This document shows positions 1 to 8,668 of a stretch of 64,000 nt of DNA, in pieces. The notes beneath the pieces are model-generated. The model was not told where the DNA came from. It worked only from the letters and a program-made list of their open reading frames with translations, and searched no databases. Within the stretch, counting starts at the first letter, position 1; every line of letters starts with the position of its first letter. The position numbers were made by a program, and so were the translations under genes. This DNA comes from Wenjunlia vitaminophila DSM 41686. Lineage in GTDB: Bacteria > Actinomycetota > Actinomycetes > Streptomycetales > Streptomycetaceae. Location of the stretch: assembly GCF_000380165.1 (NCBI RefSeq), contig NZ_KB904652.1:1-64000 (forward strand). Reading direction: 5' to 3'.

Positions 1-197
1 CGAAAGCGCTCGTAGACCGTCTTCCACGGCCCGTAGCGCTCGGGCAGGTCCCGCCAGGCCGCACCCGTGGACAGCTTCCACAGAATCCCGTTCACCACCT
101 GGCGGCGGTCCCGCACCGGCCGGCCCATCCGGGGAGGGGCCAGCAACGGCCCGATCACCGCCCACGACTCATCAGTCAACTCATGACGACGCACCAC
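1..197 (-). CDS. IS5-family transposase, N-terminal part (truncated by window edge)
   Basis: Reading leftward from a GTG at 197, the frame gives a protein containing ELTDESWAVIGPLLAPP, then GRPVRDRRQVVNGILWKL, then GAAWRDLPERYGPWKTVYERF. This is the typical N-terminal region (DUF4096-like) of IS5-family transposases common in actinomycetes. The catalytic DDE core would lie to the left of base 1. An ATG a few codons further in could also be the start. Many members of this group are made by a programmed frameshift between two ORFs, which cannot be judged from this fragment. Confidence 0.8.
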   Translation of the reverse strand, partial: MVRRHELTDESWAVIGPLLAPPRMGRPVRDRRQVVNGILWKLSTGAAWRDLPERYGPWKTVYERF

Positions 198-234
198 GAA
201 CCAACCAACGAGCAACCGACTTTACGGACACGGC
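1..234 (-). mobile_element. Right-hand part of an IS5-type insertion sequence, cut by the window edge
   Basis: The segment holds the first 65 codons of an IS5-type transposase plus about 37 bp of outer sequence, and ends abruptly at a CTAG (235-238). Reading inward from CTAG, the end begins GCCGTGTCCGTAAAG. This resembles in style the terminal repeat of the small element at 23727-23899 (GGCCTGTCTGAT), which is also flanked by CTAG. IS5-family elements commonly duplicate short TA-centred targets such as CTAR. The other end and the second target copy lie outside the window, so the boundary at 234 is inferred from the junction with the intact neighbouring gene. Confidence 0.7.
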
Positions 235-762
235 CTAGGGGCGCTCGGCGCCGAAGCGTTCCCAGAGTTGCGGGAAACGGTCGGCCAGTTCGGCGTCGTC
301 GTCCAGGTCGAAGACGGTGCCCAGGGGTTCGTCCGGCGGTTCCATCAGCTCCAGGTCCGGGAGTGGTACCCCGGTGAGCCGCTCGTACGCCTCGTCGGCG
401 GCGTAGCCCAGGTCCTCGCCGTCGCCGTCCCGCAGCGGGTCGAAGTCCTCCAGCAGGTTGGCGAGCTCGTCGGGGTCCTGCAGCGCGCCCTCGAAGACGT
501 CCCGGCCCTGGCCCACGAGCCAGCAGCGGAAGTCGTCGAACGCGTCGTTGTCCGCGCCCCCGAGCAGCACCGAGGCGGCACCCCACAGGTCCCGGCGCCA
601 GGCCCGGTTGTAGCGGGACTCGAAGTGCCGGGCGAAGTCCAGCACGGTGTCCGGGTCGGTCTGCGCGAGCCGCTCGACCAGCAGGTCGGCATGGGTCTCG
701 GGATCGCCGCCCGCGGCGTCCCGGGTGGTGTCCACGATCTCCCAGAACTCCGTCTCGTCCAT
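235..762 (-). CDS. DUF4240 domain protein
   Basis: The predicted 175-residue acidic protein begins MDETEFWEIVDTTRDAAGG and carries the features of the DUF4240 family: an N-terminal FW motif, a central YNRAWRRDLWGAA segment, and a C-terminal FPQLWERFG. The function of the family is unknown. I chose the ATG at 762 because family members start with M-x-E-x-x-FW; an adjacent ATG at 765 and a longer frame up to 918 are less likely. Its TAG stop (235-237) lies inside the CTAG at which the neighbouring insertion sequence begins, yet the protein looks full length, so the insertion did not damage it. Confidence 0.75.
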   Translation of the reverse strand: MDETEFWEIVDTTRDAAGGDPETHADLLVERLAQTDPDTVLDFARHFESRYNRAWRRDLWGAASVLLGGADNDAFDDFRCWLVGQGRDVFEGALQDPDELANLLEDFDPLRDGDGEDLGYAADEAYERLTGVPLPDLELMEPPDEPLGTVFDLDDDAELADRFPQLWERFGAERP

Positions 763-870
763 CATGTCCGTCCAGCGTCGGGCCTGCCCCCCACGGTCCG
801 TGCTCCAGAGGCGGAGCCGGCCGGTGGCGGACCAGGCGGGAACCCGGTGGTGTCGGGGCTGGTCACGTGC

Positions 871-910
871 GTGGGCCGGCCCCGGGAACACTGTCCCGGG
901 GCCGGCCCAC
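871..910. terminator. Strong hairpin terminator downstream of sucB
   Basis: A perfect 17-bp inverted repeat (GTGGGCCGGCCCCGGGA at 871-887 with its complement at 894-910) encloses the 6-nt loop ACACTG. It lies 60 bp past the sucB stop, between sucB and the DUF4240 gene. No long T tract follows, as is usual in actinomycetes. Confidence 0.75.
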
Positions 911-970
911 GGTGTCACGCAGGTGTGGGGCCCGTGTCGAGCGACGCGGTCCTGTCGGGCCCCGTCCCGA

Positions 971-2737
971 CTACAGGCCGAGGTCGGCCTCGAAGGCCCC
1001 CTCCTCCAGCCGCGCCTTGATGGTGCCGAGGAAGCGGGCCGCGTCGGCGCCGTCCACGATCCGGTGGTCGTAGGACAGGGCCAGGTACATCATGTCGCGC
1101 ACCGCGATGGTCTCGCCGAGGTCCGGGTGGTTGACCACCACGGGCCGGCGCACGGTCGCCCCGACGCCCAACATGCCGACCTGCGGCTGGTTGAGGATCG
1201 GCGTGTCGAACAGGGCGCCCCGGGAACCGGTGTTGGTGACGGTGAAGGTGCCGCCGGTGGCCTCGTCCGGCTTCAGACCGCCCTCGCGGGTGCGGGCGGC
1301 GAGGTCGGCCACCCGCTTGGCGATGCCGGCGATGCTCAGGTCCCCGGCGTTGTGCAGGACGGGGACGAACAGGCCCTTCTCGGTGTCCACCGCGATGCCG
1401 ACGTTCTCCACGTCGTGGTACGTGATGGTGTCGTCGTCGTTCACCCGGGCGTTGACCGACGGGTGCACCTTCAGCGCCTCGGTGGCGGCCTTGATGAAGA
1501 ACGGCAGCGGCGAGAGCTTGACGCCCTCGCGCTCCAGGAAGCTCTTCCGTGCCCGGGCCCGGAGCTGCATGACCCGGGTGACGTCCACCTCGACCACGGT
1601 GGTGAGCTGGGCCGACACCTGGAGTGAGTGGACCATGTGCTTGGCGATGGCCTTGCGGATGCGGGACATCGGCAGCGTCTGGCCGCGCAGCGGCGACGGG
1701 GTGACCGGGGCGGCGGCCGGCTTGGCCGCCGGGGCCGGGCGGGTCTCCGCGGCGGCGCGGCGGGCCTCGGCGGCGGCGATGACGTCGTGCTTGCGGATGC
1801 GCCCGCCGACGCCGGAGCCCTGCACCGAGCCCAGGTCGATGCCCTGCTCGGCGGCGAGCTTGCGCACCAGCGGGGTGACGTAGGTGCCGGTGCCGTTCTC
1901 CCGGGCCGGAGCGGGGGCCGGTGCGGGGGCGGGCGCGGGCTGCGGGGCGGGAGCCGGAGTCGGGGCGGGAGCGGGAGCCGGGGCGGGCTGCTGGGCCGCG
2001 GGGGCCGGCGCGGGTGCCGGAGCGGGCGCGGGTGCCGGAGCGGCGGCCGGCGCGGGCTCGGGGGTCGGCGCCGGCTGGGCGGGGGCGGGGGCCTGCGCGG
2101 CCGGGGCCGCGCCCGGCGCGCCGATCACCGCGAGCGCGGTGCCCACCTCGGCGGTCTCGTCCTCGCTGATGAGGATCTGGAGCAGCACACCGGCGGCCGG
2201 GGCCGGGATCTCGGTGTCCACCTTGTCGGTGGAGACCTCCAGCAGCGGCTCGTCCGCCGCCACCTCGTCGCCGACCTGCTTCAGCCAACGGGTGACGGTG
2301 CCCTCGGTGACGCTCTCGCCGAGCGCCGGGAGCAGCACGGGGGTGCCCTCGGCGGCGCCACCGGCCGGCGCCTCCTGCTGGGGTGCCGGCTGCGGCGCGG
2401 CGGCGGGAGCCTCCTGCTGGGGAGCCGCCTCGGCCGGGGCCGGGGCGGGCTCGGGGGTGGGCTCCTGCGCGGGGGCCGGCGCGGCGGCGGGCGCGCCGCT
2501 GCCGTCGTCGATGATCGCCAGCTCCGCGCCGACCTCGACCGTCTCGTCCTCGGCGACCTTGATGGAGGCCAGCACACCGGCGGCCGGGGCCGGGATCTCG
2601 GTGTCCACCTTGTCGGTGGAGACCTCGAGCAGCGGCTCGTCGGCCTCCACACGCTCACCCTCAGCCTTCAGCCAGCGGGTGACGGTGCCTTCGGACACGC
2701 TCTCGCCGAGCGCGGGCAGTGTTACTGAGACCGCCAT
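971..2737 (-). CDS. sucB: 2-oxoacid dehydrogenase E2 subunit (dihydrolipoamide acyltransferase), two lipoyl domains
   Basis: E2 core of the 2-oxoglutarate/pyruvate dehydrogenase complex in the cytoplasm; it transfers acyl groups from E1 through lipoyl-lysine to CoA. The 588-residue protein has two lipoyl domains (about 1-76 and 133-207) with lipoyl lysines K43 and K172 in identical [10 protein letters not shown] contexts. They are joined by Pro-Ala linkers, the second being an almost pure PA repeat (about 206-278). A peripheral-subunit-binding domain follows (about 284-322), then the acyltransferase core ending in DHRIVDG (about 557-563), the catalytic His/Asp motif. The start is supported by AAAGGAGC just upstream. 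It follows lpdA (E3) on the same strand by 55 bp, consistent with an E3-E2 operon. In many actinobacteria the oxoglutarate E1 carries its own transferase domain, so a role in pyruvate dehydrogenase is equally possible. Confidence 0.93.
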   Translation of the reverse strand: MAVSVTLPALGESVSEGTVTRWLKAEGERVEADEPLLEVSTDKVDTEIPAPAAGVLASIKVAEDETVEVGAELAIIDDGSGAPAAAPAPAQEPTPEPAPAPAEAAPQQEAPAAAPQPAPQQEAPAGGAAEGTPVLLPALGESVTEGTVTRWLKQVGDEVAADEPLLEVSTDKVDTEIPAPAAGVLLQILISEDETAEVGTALAVIGAPGAAPAAQAPAPAQPAPTPEPAPAAAPAPAPAPAPAPAPAAQQPAPAPAPAPTPAPAPQPAPAPAPAPAPARENGTGTYVTPLVRKLAAEQGIDLGSVQGSGVGGRIRKHDVIAAAEARRAAAETRPAPAAKPAAAPVTPSPLRGQTLPMSRIRKAIAKHMVHSLQVSAQLTTVVEVDVTRVMQLRARARKSFLEREGVKLSPLPFFIKAATEALKVHPSVNARVNDDDTITYHDVENVGIAVDTEKGLFVPVLHNAGDLSIAGIAKRVADLAARTREGGLKPDEATGGTFTVTNTGSRGALFDTPILNQPQVGMLGVGATVRRPVVVNHPDLGETIAVRDMMYLALSYDHRIVDGADAARFLGTIKARLEEGAFEADLGL

Positions 2738-2792
2738 GGTGTCGGTTGCTCCTTTTGACTACTTCTGTGCAGATGAGTTCGCGTGTCCTGGG

Positions 2793-4181
2793 TCAGTCAT
2801 GGGCGTGCAGCGGCTTGCCCGCCAGCGCCAGGTGAGCCTCGCCGAGGGCCTCGCTCTGGGTGGGGTGTGCGTGGATGAGCTGGGCGACCTCCGACGGCAG
2901 GGCCTCCCAGTTGTAGATGAGCTGGGCCTCGCCCATCTGCTCGCCGATGCGGTCGCCGACCATGTGGACGCCGACCACGGGTCCGTCGCTGACCTGAACG
3001 AGCTTGATCTCGCCCGATGTCCTGAGAATCTTGCTCCGGCCGTTGCCGGCCAGGTTGTACCGCACGGTGACGACCTTGTCCTCGCCGTACTGTTCCTTCG
3101 CCTTCGCCTCGGTGAGTCCGACCGAGGCGACCTCCGGCTGGCAGTAGGTGATCCGCGGCACACCGTCGTAGTCGATCGGCACCGTCCGCAGCCCCGCGAG
3201 GCGCTCGGCGACCAGGATTCCCTCCGCGAAACCGACGTGGGCGAGCTGTGGCGTCGGCACCAGGTCACCCACTGCCGAGATCGTCGGCACGTTGGTGCGC
3301 ATCAGCTCGTCAACGAGGACGTGCCCGCGGTCCATGGCCACCCCCGACTCCGGGTAGCCGAGTCCCTCCGAGACCGGTCCCCGGCCCACCGCGACCAGCA
3401 GCAGCTCCGCGTCGATCACGGTGCCGTTCTCCAGCGAGACCCTGACCCCGCCCTCGGTGTGCTCCACGCCGGAGAACCGGGAGCCCAGGTGGAAGCGGAT
3501 GCCCCGCCTGCGGAACGCCCGCTCCAGCAGCTTGGAGCTGTCCACGTCCTCGGCCGGGACCAGGTGGTCGAGTGCCTCGACGACCGTGACGTCGACCCCG
3601 AACGACTTCCAGGCCGAGGCGAACTCGACGCCGATCACGCCACCGCCGAGGACCACCGCGGAGGCCGGGACCCGGTCGAGCCTCAGCGCGTGGTCCGAAG
3701 TGATCACACGCTCGCCGTCGATCTCCAGGCCGGGCAGCGACCGGGGGGCGGAGCCGGTGGCCAGCAGGACGTGCCGCCCGGTGTAGCGGCGTCCGTCGAC
3801 GTCCACCGTGGTGGGGGAGGTCAGCCGTCCCGCGCCGGCGACGAAGGTCACCTTGCGGGAGGACAGCAGCCCCTGCAGGCCCTTGTAGAGACCGTTGACC
3901 ACGCCGTCCTTGTAACGGTGCACCGCTGCCATGTCGATGCCCTCGAACGTGGTGCGCACGCCGAACTGCGCGCCCTCCCTGGCCTGGTCGGCCAGTTCGC
4001 CGGCGTGCAGCAGCGCTTTGGTGGGGATGCAGCCGTTGTGCAGGCAGGTGCCGCCCGCCTTGCCCTTCTCGATGAGGGCGACGTCCAGGCCGAGCTGGGC
4101 GGCGCGCAGCGCCGCGGCGTAACCGCCGCTGCCGCCGCCGAGGATCACCAGGTCGAAAACGGTGCTGGCGTTGTTCGCCAC
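2793..4181 (-). CDS. lpdA: Dihydrolipoyl dehydrogenase (E3)
   Basis: FAD-dependent oxidoreductase that reoxidises the lipoyl groups of E2 using NAD+. The 462-residue protein shows the N-terminal FAD site GGGSGGY (about 15-21), the redox disulfide CLHNGC (C46, C51), a second dinucleotide site GGGVIGVEFA, and the C-terminal His-Glu pair in HPTQSE (about 439-444). I chose the GTG at 4181 because GGAGG lies about 7 nt upstream and the FAD motif then starts near residue 15; longer in-frame starts would add an unrelated extension. It is directly upstream of sucB and probably cotranscribed with it. Confidence 0.93.
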   Translation of the reverse strand: MANNASTVFDLVILGGGSGGYAAALRAAQLGLDVALIEKGKAGGTCLHNGCIPTKALLHAGELADQAREGAQFGVRTTFEGIDMAAVHRYKDGVVNGLYKGLQGLLSSRKVTFVAGAGRLTSPTTVDVDGRRYTGRHVLLATGSAPRSLPGLEIDGERVITSDHALRLDRVPASAVVLGGGVIGVEFASAWKSFGVDVTVVEALDHLVPAEDVDSSKLLERAFRRRGIRFHLGSRFSGVEHTEGGVRVSLENGTVIDAELLLVAVGRGPVSEGLGYPESGVAMDRGHVLVDELMRTNVPTISAVGDLVPTPQLAHVGFAEGILVAERLAGLRTVPIDYDGVPRITYCQPEVASVGLTEAKAKEQYGEDKVVTVRYNLAGNGRSKILRTSGEIKLVQVSDGPVVGVHMVGDRIGEQMGEAQLIYNWEALPSEVAQLIHAHPTQSEALGEAHLALAGKPLHAHD

Positions 4182-4467
4182 GTCACGTCCTCCATGATTG
4201 CTGCGCCGTCCCGCCGGCCCGGTGGGGCCGTGGGACGACGGGTTCTCGGCCGTTCGGATCTGGCCCTGCCGTGCCGGTAGACCATCTTCGCACCTGTCGC
4301 CGGAGCCCGGGACGCGGGGCCATGGTGTGAGACGTCCCGACCGTCCCGTTCCCCCGCTCGGACCAGCGGCGGAGAAGAGGGATCCTCGAACACGGAGCCG
4401 AAGTACTTCTAGAGTGACCGGTCGCAGTCGGGGATAGGTCGACAGCGGGGAGAAGAGGAGGGGAATC

Positions 4468-4815
4468 GTGCGACTTTTTCGGAGAAGGAACCGCAATCCC
4501 AGTGCGGAGCCCACGCGGACCGGGCGTCGGGAGATCGCGGAGGGGGAACGTCACCTCGAGGAGTTCGCCGCCAGTCGGCGCGGCGTGGAGGCGTACGTCG
4601 AACCCGCCACCGCGGTCACCGCCACCACCGTGATGCTCATCGCCTCGGACGGCGAGTGGACCCGCCGCCGCGTGCCGAGCCCGGACGCCGCCCGGGCGCT
4701 CGCCGGACGGCTCGGCATACCCCTGTACGAAGCGGCGGTCGTGGGATACCCCCAGCGGATGCGCGAGTGGAACCGGCGCCGCGCCCAGGAGCGGAAGGAC
4801 CTCCTGGGGGACTAG
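4468..4815 (+). CDS. Small conserved actinobacterial protein of unknown function
   Basis: A 115-residue basic protein with an N-terminal arginine cluster (MRLFRRRNRN) and a central segment (about 38-70) that looks like a compact alpha/beta fold; no known motif. It starts at GTG with AGGAGG ideally placed upstream. It is divergent from lpdA and convergent with pepA, with a hairpin terminator 15 bp after the stop. I recognise it as the sort of conserved hypothetical gene found beside pepA/lpd in Streptomyces, but cannot name a function. Confidence 0.75.
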   Translation: MRLFRRRNRNPSAEPTRTGRREIAEGERHLEEFAASRRGVEAYVEPATAVTATTVMLIASDGEWTRRRVPSPDAARALAGRLGIPLYEAAVVGYPQRMREWNRRRAQERKDLLGD

Positions 4816-4829
4816 CCACCGACGCGGCA

Positions 4830-4859
4830 CACGGCCCCGGACGTCGGTCCGGAGCCGTG
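4830..4859. terminator. Bidirectional hairpin between convergent genes
   Basis: A 13-bp stem with one mismatch (CACGGCCCCGGAC at 4830-4842, GTCCGGAGCCGTG at 4847-4859) and a 4-nt loop lies between the convergent stops of the small gene at 4815 and pepA at 4897. Confidence 0.6.
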
Positions 4860-4896
4860 CACGCACCATCCGCGCGGACGTGGACACGGCCGGTCG

Positions 4897-6429
4897 CTAC
4901 GCGAGCCCACCCGACGCGGCCTGCTCGGCGAGCGCGACCAGGGTGCGCACCGCCGTCCCGGTCCCGCCCTTGGGGGTGTAGCCGAACGGCCCGGACTCGT
5001 TGAACGCCGGCCCGGCGATGTCCAGGTGCGCCCAGGTGGTCCCCGCGGCCACGAACTCCTTCAGGAACAGCCCGGCGACCAGACCACCACCCATCCGTTC
5101 GCCCATGTTGGCGATGTCCGCCACCGGTGAGTCCATGCCCTTGCGCAGCTCCGGCGGCATCGGCATCGGCCAGCTCTGCTCCCCCGAGTCACCCGCCAGG
5201 GTGTGCAGCAACTCCCGGAACCCGTCCTCGTTGGACATCACCCCGAAGGTGCGGTTGCCGAGCGCCAGCACCATGGCCCCGGTGAGCGTCGCCACGTCCA
5301 CCACCCGGTCCGGCTGCTCCTCGCAGGCCCTGGCCAGGGCGTCGGCGAGGACCAGCCGGCCCTCCGCGTCGGTGTTGAGCACCTCCACGGTCTTGCCCGA
5401 GTACATCCGCAGCACGTCCCCGGGGCGGGTGGCCGAGCCGGACGGCATGTTCTCCGCCAGGGCCAGCCAGCCGGTGACGTTCACCTCGAGGCCGAGCTTG
5501 GCCACCGCGAGCACCGCGTTGAACACCGCGGCGGCACCGGCCATGTCGCACTTCATGGTCTCGTTGTGGCCGGCCGGCTTCAGGGAGATGCCGCCCGAGT
5601 CGTAGGTGATGCCCTTGCCGACGTAGGCGAGGGAGCTCTTGGCCTTCGGGTGCGTGTAGGCCAGCCGCACCAGGCGGGGCGGGTTCGACGAGCCGGCGCC
5701 GACGCCGAGGATGCCGCCGTAACCGCCCTTGGCCAGCGCCCGCTCGTCCAGCACCTCGACCTTGACCCCGAACTCCTTGCCGTCCGCCACGGCGCGGGCG
5801 GCGAAGTCCTTGGGCGTGAGGTCGTTGGGCGGGGTGTTCACCAGGTCCCGGGTCCGGTTGACCGCGTCGGCCACCGCGAGGGCGCGTTCCTGGGCGGCCT
5901 TGAACTCCCGGTCCCGCGGCTTGGCACCGAGGACGGCCACCTCCGCCAGCGGTGCCTTGACGGCGTCGTTCTTGCCCTTGCCGCCGTTCCCGCCGGTGCG
6001 GTAGGCGGTGAACGCGTAGGCGCCGAGCAGCGCCCCCTGCGCCACCGCCTCCGCCGAGGCGGCGTCGGCCACCGGGAGGGCGAACGCCCCCTTCCGGCAG
6101 CCGGACAGCGTACGGGCGGCCACTCCGGCCGCCCGGCGCAGCGTCTCCGTGGAGTAGCCGCCGTCCTCGGGCGGGGCGTCACCGAGGCCGACCGCGAGCA
6201 CCACCGGGGACTTCACCGCCGCGGGGCTGGGCAGCTTGGTGACCTCCCCCTCACCGCCGGTCGCGCCGAGCGTCTGCAGGATCTCGGCGAGCTTGCCGTC
6301 GAACGCTTCGTCCATCTCCGCCGCACCGGGGGCCAGAACGGGGCCTTTGCTGCCCTTGGCCACACCCACGACGACGGCGTCCGCCCGCAGCGAGGCCGCG
6401 GAGGAGGTACTGAAAGTGAGTCCAGTCAC
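4897..6429 (-). CDS. pepA: Leucyl aminopeptidase (M17 family)
   Basis: Cytosolic two-metal aminopeptidase removing N-terminal residues from peptides. The 510-residue length matches the family. The C-terminal catalytic half contains the signature NTDAEGRLVLADAL and the metal/substrate segments GKGITYDSGGISLKP and KCDMAGAA; the N-terminal half is the more variable M17 domain. It starts at GTG (6429). It lies downstream of the cobalamin genes on the same strand, with a 119-bp gap that may hold its own promoter. Confidence 0.93.
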   Translation of the reverse strand: MTGLTFSTSSAASLRADAVVVGVAKGSKGPVLAPGAAEMDEAFDGKLAEILQTLGATGGEGEVTKLPSPAAVKSPVVLAVGLGDAPPEDGGYSTETLRRAAGVAARTLSGCRKGAFALPVADAASAEAVAQGALLGAYAFTAYRTGGNGGKGKNDAVKAPLAEVAVLGAKPRDREFKAAQERALAVADAVNRTRDLVNTPPNDLTPKDFAARAVADGKEFGVKVEVLDERALAKGGYGGILGVGAGSSNPPRLVRLAYTHPKAKSSLAYVGKGITYDSGGISLKPAGHNETMKCDMAGAAAVFNAVLAVAKLGLEVNVTGWLALAENMPSGSATRPGDVLRMYSGKTVEVLNTDAEGRLVLADALARACEEQPDRVVDVATLTGAMVLALGNRTFGVMSNEDGFRELLHTLAGDSGEQSWPMPMPPELRKGMDSPVADIANMGERMGGGLVAGLFLKEFVAAGTTWAHLDIAGPAFNESGPFGYTPKGGTGTAVRTLVALAEQAASGGLA

Positions 6430-6548
6430 GGTGTTCCTGTTCCGAGTCGTCTTCGATCACGTCCGCGCGTAGACCGAGCCTACGCTTCGGTAGCGGCCGA
6501 TGCGCCGGTGACGCAGGCCCGTAATATCCGGAGGTCGCTGAGCCGGCG

Positions 6549-7340
6549 TCAGAAGAGCACCAGCGAAAGCAACGTCGTCAACGACGCCGTCTCGGCGACC
6601 GCGCCCAGCACGTCCCCGGTGACCCCGCCGAGCCGGCGGCGGCAGTGGCGCAGCAGCACCTCGCCGGCGACCAGACCGGCGAGGACCGCGGCGGCCCAGC
6701 GCGCCGCGGCGGCCGGCCCACCGGCCGGGACGACACCGCACCCGCCCAGCGCGGCGGCGCCACCCGCGGCGGCGGCGCACACCACGGCGGCGAGGGCGCC
6801 GGGGACGCTCCCGGCCACGGCGGCCCCCAGCCCGTCCGGACGGGCCGCGGGCACCCCCCCGCGGCAGGTCAGGGTCAGGGCCACCCGGGCCGTCACGGCG
6901 GCGAGCAGGGCCCCGGCCGCACCGGTGCGCCAGTCCCGGTCGAAGAGTTCGGCGACCGCGGCGACCTGGGCCAGCACCGTGAGGACCAGGGCCAGCACCC
7001 CGAACGGACCGATGTCCGACGCCTTCATCACCCGCAGCGCGGCATCGGCGGGCCGCCCGCTGCCCAGACCGTCCGCGGTGTCCGCGAGACCGTCCAGGTG
7101 CAGCCCGCGGGTGAGGGCCGCGGGCACCGCCACGGTGCCCACCGCCGCCAGCAGCGGGCCACCGTCCGCCGCCAGCACGGCGGCGCCGCAGGCCCCGGCG
7201 GCCACGCCCACCAGCGCCCCGGCGACCGGTGCGCAGAGCATGCCGGCCCGCGCCGCCGGCCGGTCCCAGCGGGTGACCCGCACCGGCAGCACGGTCAACG
7301 TTCCCAGGGCGAACCGCAGTCCGTGGCCGAGCCCGCTCAT
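6549..7340 (-). CDS. cobS: Adenosylcobinamide-GDP ribazoletransferase (cobalamin-5'-phosphate synthase)
   Basis: Membrane enzyme joining adenosylcobinamide-GDP to alpha-ribazole in the last assembly step of cobalamin. The 263-residue protein is almost entirely hydrophobic and carries the conserved HLDGLADTADGLGSG motif near residue 81, followed by the DIGPFG segment. It overlaps the end of cobT by 4 nt (ATGA), which indicates translational coupling. It is the last gene of cobU-cobT-cobS. Confidence 0.92.
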   Translation of the reverse strand: MSGLGHGLRFALGTLTVLPVRVTRWDRPAARAGMLCAPVAGALVGVAAGACGAAVLAADGGPLLAAVGTVAVPAALTRGLHLDGLADTADGLGSGRPADAALRVMKASDIGPFGVLALVLTVLAQVAAVAELFDRDWRTGAAGALLAAVTARVALTLTCRGGVPAARPDGLGAAVAGSVPGALAAVVCAAAAGGAAALGGCGVVPAGGPAAAARWAAAVLAGLVAGEVLLRHCRRRLGGVTGDVLGAVAETASLTTLLSLVLF

Positions 7341-8632
7341 CCCTTCCCGGGCTGCTCTGGGGACGTCGGCCCGTCCGTCCCGCCGGGCGCGGAGGGGCCG
7401 GTGCCGCCCTGACTGTCCTTGGTGTCCGTGCCCGCCGGGGTGCCGGTCTCGGCCGCGGTCTCGGCTGCGGCGTCGGCTTCGGTGTCGGCTTCGGTGCCGG
7501 TGTCGGTGCCGGTTACGGCTTCGGTCGCGTGCGGGGGTCCGTCCGCGGCGTCCCCGGGGTCCGTGTCCGCGCCGTCCGCCGCACCGGCGTCCGGGCGCTC
7601 CGGGAGCTCGGCCAGCAGCGCCGCGGCGGCGCGCAGCAGCGGCACGGCGAGCAGCGCGCCGGTGCCCTCGCCGTAGGCGATCCGGTGGTCCACCAACGGC
7701 TCGAGGGTCAACCGGTCCAGGGCCTTGGCCTGGGCCGGCTCACCGGAACTGTGCCCGGCCCGCCACCAGTCCGGGGCCCGGAAGGCGATCCGCTGCACCA
7801 CCAGCGCGCACGCCGCGGACACCACCCCGTCGAGCACCACCGGGGTGCGCCGCACCGCGCACTGGGCGAGGAAACCCACCATCGCGGCGATGTCCGCCCC
7901 GCCGGAGGTGGCCAGCAGCCGCAGCGGGTCACCGGCCACCGGCCGGGCCCTGCGCAGCGCGTCCCGGATCGCCGCGCACTTGCGCATCCAGGCGAGGTCG
8001 TCGATACCCGAGCCGCGCCCGGTCACCACCGAGGCGTCCGTCCCGCAGAGCACCGCGGTCAGCACCCCGGCGACGGTGGTGCCACCCACGCTCAGGTCAC
8101 CCAGGACCACCAGGTCGGTGCCGGCGTCGGCCTCCTGGTCGGCGATGGCCATGCCGACCCGCACCGCCCGCTCGGCCTCGTCCTGGGTGAGCGCGTCCTC
8201 GACGTCCACCTGGCCGGAGCCCCTGCGCACCCGGTGCCTGGTGACCTCGTCGGGCAACTCGGCGGGGTCGCAGTCCACCGCCACGTCCACCACCCGCACC
8301 GGGACGTCGAGGTGCCGGGCCAGCACGCTCACCGGCGCCGCGCCGTCCAGTACCGCCCGCACCAGCCGGACGGTCCCGCCGGGCTCCCGGGCGGAGACAC
8401 CGAGCCGGGCGACCCCGTGGTCCCCGGCGAAGAGCAGCACCTTGATGTTCCGCAGCGGACGGGTGGGGCACTGCCCCTGCACCGCCGCGAGCCACTCGCC
8501 CAGCTCGCCGACCTGACCCAGGGCCGTGGGAGGCGGCTCCAGGCGCTGCCGCCGCTCCTGGGCGGCCCGCTCGAAGGCGGGGTCGGGGCGCGCGATGACG
8601 TCGGCGAAGTCTTCCAGACTGAGACCACTCAC
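7337..8632 (-). CDS. cobT: Nicotinate-nucleotide-dimethylbenzimidazole phosphoribosyltransferase with acidic C-terminal tail
   Basis: Makes alpha-ribazole phosphate, the lower-ligand nucleotide of cobalamin. The 431-residue protein has FAGDHGVARLGVSA in the N-terminal part and ends its catalytic domain with GEGTGALLAVPLLRAA, which includes the expected catalytic glutamate. Beyond about residue 345 there is an 86-residue tail made almost only of A, D, E, G, T and P, absent from the classical enzyme and encoded by imperfect short repeats. GTG start. It sits between cobU and cobS with a 4-nt overlap to cobS. Confidence 0.92.
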   Translation of the reverse strand: MSGLSLEDFADVIARPDPAFERAAQERRQRLEPPPTALGQVGELGEWLAAVQGQCPTRPLRNIKVLLFAGDHGVARLGVSAREPGGTVRLVRAVLDGAAPVSVLARHLDVPVRVVDVAVDCDPAELPDEVTRHRVRRGSGQVDVEDALTQDEAERAVRVGMAIADQEADAGTDLVVLGDLSVGGTTVAGVLTAVLCGTDASVVTGRGSGIDDLAWMRKCAAIRDALRRARPVAGDPLRLLATSGGADIAAMVGFLAQCAVRRTPVVLDGVVSAACALVVQRIAFRAPDWWRAGHSSGEPAQAKALDRLTLEPLVDHRIAYGEGTGALLAVPLLRAAAALLAELPERPDAGAADGADTDPGDAADGPPHATEAVTGTDTGTEADTEADAAAETAAETGTPAGTDTKDSQGGTGPSAPGGTDGPTSPEQPGKG

Positions 8633-8668
8633 GTTGACGGAGCTTAACGGCCCGCCTCCGGCGGGGGA

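Noticed and set aside
5203-8190. Very long open frame (995 codons) on the + strand opposite pepA, cobS and cobT
   Set aside because: It is antisense to three genes with clear family motifs. Its product is low-complexity R/G/P/H sequence typical of third-position GC shadows.
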